Part shown: piece after piece, positions 60,855-64,000 of the stretch
Position numbering within the stretch: position 1 is the first letter of the stretch
Layout: every line of letters starts with the position of its first letter
Made by a program: the position numbers and the translations under genes
Notes under the pieces: generated by a model
What the model saw: the letters and a program-made list of their open reading frames with translations, nothing else
Database searches by the model: none
Told to the model about the DNA's origin: nothing
DNA from: Excoecaria cochinchinensis
Taxonomy: Eukaryota; Streptophyta; Magnoliopsida; Malpighiales; Euphorbiaceae
Assembly: GCA_947683425.1 (NCBI GenBank)
Contig: CANTUQ010000298.1
Coordinates: forward strand, 124,001-188,000
DNA: 64,000 nucleotides
Direction: 5' to 3'

Positions 60855-63800
60855 ACTTTTGGCGATTTCGGCGATTTCCCCTAGTATAATGCCTTCAGAA
60901 GCCCGCAAAAATTCGTCAGGTCACGACGAAGCCAATCCTCGACGCATTGTGACCGGCAGGCTCCCAGTAGCTATTCCGATCAGGTTTTCCTTAATTATTC
61001 GACCCGGATCCAAAATTTCACCACTTTTGGCGATTTCTCGATTTCCCCTAGTATAATGCCTTCAGAAGCCCGCAAAAATTCGTCAGGTCACGACGAAGCC
61101 AATCCTCGACGCATTGTGACCGGCAGGCTCCCAGTAGCTATTCCGATCAGGTTTTCCTGAATTATTCGACCCGGATCCAAAATTTCACCACTTTTGGCGA
61201 TTTCTCGATTTCGGCGATTTCCCCTAGTATAATGCCTTCAGAAGCCCGCAAAAATTCGTCAGGTCACGACGAAGCCAATCCTCGACGCATTGTGACCGGC
61301 AGGCTCCCAGTAGCTATTCCGATCAGGTTTTCCTGAATTATTCGACCCGGATCCAAAATTTCACCACTTTTGGCGATTTCTCGATTTCGGCGATTTCCCC
61401 TAGTATAATGCCTTCAGAAGCCCGCAAAAATTCGTCAGGTCACGACGAAGCCAATCCTCGACGCATTGTGACCGGCAGGCTCCCAGTAGCTATTCCGATC
61501 AGGTTTTCCTGAATTATTCGACCCGGATCCAAAATTTCACCACTTTTGGCGATTTCTCGATTTCGGCGATTTCCCCTAGTATAATGCCTTCAGAAGCCCG
61601 CAAAAATTCGTCAGGTCACGACGAAGCCAATCCTCGACGCATTGTGACCGGCAGGCTCCCAGTAGCTATTCCGATCAGGTTTTCCTGAATTATTCGACCC
61701 GGATCCAAAATTTCACCACTTTTGGCGATTTCTCGATTTCGGCGATTCCCCCTAGTATAATGCCTTCAGAAGCCCGCAAAAATTCGTCAGGTCACGACGA
61801 AGCCAATCCTCGACGCATTGTGACCGGCAGGCTCCCAGTAGCTATTCCGATCAGGTTTTCCTGAATTATTCGACCCGGATCCAAAATTTCACCACTTTTG
61901 GCGATTTCTCGATTTCGGCGATTTCCCCTAGTATAATGCCTTCAGAAGCCCGCAAAAATTCATCAGGTCACGACGAAGCCAATCCTCGACGCATTGTGAC
62001 CGGCAGGCTCCCAGTAGCTATTCCGATCAGGTTTTCCTGAATTATTCGACCCGGATCCAAAATTTCACCACTTTTGGCGATTTCGGCGATTTCCCCTAGT
62101 ATAATGCCTTCAGAAGCCCGCAAAAATTCGTCAGGTCACGACGAAGCCAATCCTCGACGGATTGTGACCGGCAGGCTCCCAGTAGCTATTCCGATCAGGT
62201 TTTCCTGAATTATTCGACCCGGATCCAAAATTTCACCACTTTTGGCGATTTCTCGATTTCGGCGATTTCCCCTAGTATAATGCCTTCAGAAGCCCGTAAA
62301 GATTCGTCAGGTCACGACGAAGCCAATCCTCGACGCATTGTGACCGCCAGGCTCCCAGTAGCTATTCCGATCAGGTTTTCCTGAATTATTCGACCCGGAT
62401 CCAAAATTTCACCACTTTTGGCGATTTCTCGATTTCGGCGATTTCCCCTAGTATAATGCCTTCAGAAGCCCGTAAAGATTCGTCAGGTCACGACGAAGCC
62501 AATCCTCGACGCATTGTGACCGGCAGGCTCCCAGTAGCTATTCCGATCAGGTTTTCCTGAATTATTCGACCCGGATCCAAAATTTCACCACTTTTGGCGA
62601 TTTCTCGATTTCGGCGATTTCCCCTAGTATAATGCCTTCAGAAGCCCGTAAAGATTCGTCAGGTCACGACGAAGCCAATCCTCGACGCATTGTGACCGGC
62701 AGGCTCCCAGTAGCTATTCCGATCAGGTTTTCCTGAATTATTCGACCCGGATCCAAAATTTCACCACTTTTGGCGATTTCTCGATTTCGGCGATTTCCCC
62801 TAGTATAATGCCTTCAGAAGCCCGCAAAAATTCGTCAGGTCACGACGAAGCCAATCCTCGACGCATTGTGACCGGCAGGCTCCCAGTAGCTATTCCGATC
62901 AGGTTTTCCTGAATTATTCGACCCGGATCCAAAATTTCACCACTTTTGGCGATTTCTCGATTTCGGCGATTCCCCCTAGTATAATGCCTTCAGAAGCCCG
63001 CAAAAATTCGTCAGGTCACGACGAAGCCAATCCTCGACGCATTGTGACCGGCAGGCTCCCAGTAGCTATTCCGATCAGGTTTTCCTGAATTATTCGACCC
63101 GGATCCAAAATTTCACCACTTTTGGCGATTTCTCGATTTCGGCGATTTCCCCTAGTATAATGCCTTCAGAAGCCCGCAAAAATTCGTCAGGTCACGACGA
63201 AGCCAATCCTCGACGCATTGTGACCGGCAGGCTCCCAGTAGCTATTCCGATCAGGTTTTCCTGAATTATTCGACCCGGATCCAAAATTTCACCACTTTTG
63301 GCGATTTCTCGATTTCGGCGATTTCCCCTAGTATAATGCCTTCAGAAGCCCGCAAAAATTCGTCAGGTCATGACGAAGCCAATCCTCAACGCATTGTGAC
63401 CGGCAGGCTCCCAGTAGCTATTCCGATCAGGTTTTCCTGAATTATTCGACCCGGATCCAAAATTTCACCACTTTTGGCGATTTCTCGATTTCGGCGATTT
63501 CCCCTAGTATAATGCCTTCAGAAGCCCGCAAAAATTCGTCAGGTCACGACGAAGCCAATCCTCGACGTATTGTGACCGGCAGGCTCCCAGTAGCTATTCC
63601 GATCAGGTTTTCCTGAATTATTCGACCCGGATCCAAGATTTCACCACTTTTGGCGATTTCTCGATTTCGGCGATTTCCCCTAGTATAATGCCTTCAGAAG
63701 CCCGCAAAAATTCGTCAGGTCACGACGAAGCCAATCCTCGACGCATTGTGACCGGCAGGCTCCATGTAGCTATTCCGATCAGGTTTTCCTGAATTATTCG

Positions 63801-64000
63801 ACCCGGATCCAAAATTTCACCACTTTTGGCGATTTCTCGATTTCGGCGATTTCCCCTAGTATAATGCCTTCAGAAGCCCGCAAACATTCGTCAGGTCACG
63901 ACGAAGCCAATCCTCGACGCATTGTGACCGGCAGGCTCCCAGTAGCTATTCCGATCAGGTTTTCCTGAATTATTCGACCCGGATCCAAAATTTCACCACT
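60855..64000. repeat. About 3.83-kb higher-order repeat, copy 2 (runs off window)
   Basis: This copy carries the same marker order: GCGATTCCCCC (61743, 62967), TTCATCAGG (61960), CGACGGATTG (62156), CATGACGAAG (63370), CGACGTATTG (63563), CTCCATGTAG (63760) and GCAAACATTC (63879). It differs from copy 1 by a three-monomer type G patch at about 62.2-62.8 kb and a private CCAAGATTT near 63633. Confidence 0.92.
62165..62815. repeat. Three-monomer type G patch inside a type C repeat copy
   Basis: The three monomers with GTAAAGA at 62296, 62472 and 62648 correspond to three GCAAAAA monomers at 58458-58810 in the other copy of the 3.83-kb repeat. The flanks match on both sides (CGACGGATTG to the left, GCGATTCCCCC to the right). 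The patch also restores the 9 bases missing in the partner. This looks like gene conversion or a double exchange with a type G donor. Confidence 0.85.

Larger units (their letters stand above)
1..64000. repeat. 176-bp satellite DNA array, whole window
   Basis: Every stretch of the window is a copy of one 176-bp unit, head to tail and in one orientation, about 365 copies in all. The spacing is read directly: AATGCC at 12571, 12747 and 12923. The consensus has C50, G35, A42, T49 (48% GC). Most monomers differ from the consensus at only a few bases by eye. The array runs off both window ends, so its true length is unknown. Long homogeneous satellites of about one nucleosome repeat are known mainly from centromeres and pericentromeres, so a structural chromatin role is the likely one; this is inference. 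No transposon, gene or unique spacer interrupts it, and I saw no inverted block. I do not recognise the named satellite family. Confidence 0.98.
54100..64000. repeat. Type C block 3 (GCAAAAA, CAGGTC)
   Basis: Type C dominates to the end of the window. Type A or GTAACAA monomers occur at about 54.45-54.85, 55.5-55.7 and 60.2-60.4 kb. Three type G monomers interrupt at about 62.28-62.66 kb. Most monomers with the 9-bp tail deletion lie here (57382, 58421, 61036). Confidence 0.88.

Noticed and set aside
1257..61056. Repeated open frames of 60-146 codons on both strands
   Set aside because: They start at the same satellite positions, share one sequence, stop at the same TGA or shift frame with the 176-bp unit, and have no gene context. 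They are products of the tandem repeat.
1..64000. CRISPR array
   Set aside because: The repetition is regular, but there are no unique spacers between short repeats. The whole 176-bp unit is conserved, and no cas genes are present.
1..64000. TATAAT motif before ATG in each monomer as a promoter or start site
   Set aside because: TATAATGCC is part of every monomer. There is no matching -35 element with downstream gene, and the frame that follows is not coding.
1..64000. CENP-B box in the monomer
   Set aside because: I scanned both strands of the consensus for TTCG-4-A-2-CGGG. TTCGACCCGGATCC and the other TTCG sites miss the required A or CGGG.
1..64000. rDNA spacer or telomeric/subtelomeric repeat
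   Set aside because: No rRNA gene sequence and no telomere-like short motif (TTAGGG, TTTAGGG, TTAGG runs) is present anywhere.
1..64000. Nuclear-receptor half-site AGGTCA in the monomer as a regulatory element
   Set aside because: It is a six-base match inside a satellite, in no spacing known for a paired site. Chance and tandem copying explain it.
1..64000. A bacterial or phage system
   Set aside because: A 64-kb noncoding tandem array of this kind is not a bacterial or phage feature; both would show dense coding.

Overview
The whole 64 kb window is one uninterrupted tandem satellite array. I see no gene, tRNA, rRNA, transposon or unique sequence in it. The unit is 176 bp: a fixed motif such as AATGCC recurs at 12571, 12747 and 12923, exactly 176 bases apart. 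There are about 365 monomers, all in the same orientation, with 48% GC in the consensus. Short reading frames of 60-146 codons recur only because the monomer recurs. They are not genes.

Such an array is typical of a eukaryotic centromere or other heterochromatin, since 176 bp is in the nucleosome-length range of many plant and animal centromeric satellites. I do not recognise the family, so I give no species. Each consensus monomer carries 14 CpG where about 10 are expected from base composition. That argues against long-term heavy germline methylation, or else for very recent homogenisation.

I number the monomer from TATAATGCC (position 1). Landmarks are: diagnostic sites at 22 (T/C), 26 (A/G) and 36 (G/A); an inverted repeat TTCGTC/GACGAA (28-33/41-46); an inverted repeat GGTCAC/GTGACC (35-40/65-70); a hairpin TCAGG-TTTT-CCTGA (96-109); a BamHI site GGATCC (122-127); and a slippage-prone tail with three CGATTT copies (147-169).

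Three monomer types are laid out in blocks. Type A (GTAAAAA) fills about 1-6.6 kb and 29.7-42.8 kb. Type C (GCAAAAA) fills about 6.8-12.9, 22.7-28.5 and 54.1-64 kb. Type G (GTAAAGA) dominates 12.9-18.7 and 42.8-54.1 kb. Between 18.7 and 22.7 kb types C and G alternate.

On top of this lies a mosaic of local higher-order repeats (HORs), each with its own period: 2030 bp (3.0-6.6 kb), 2445 bp (17.3-22.0), 1040 bp in three copies (23.8-27.1) inside a 4.0 kb repeat, about 2080 bp (29.7-32.2), about 1219 bp (32.5-33.8), exactly 1760 bp (38.2-41.7), 2112 bp (43.2-47.4), 1936/1760 bp (50.3-53.8), 872 bp (54.5-56.3), 1039 bp (57.0-58.9) and about 3.83 kb (57.2-64.0). Most periods equal a whole number of 176-bp units minus 8- or 9-bp deletions, which is the signature of repeated unequal exchange or local segment duplication. 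No single HOR spans the window.
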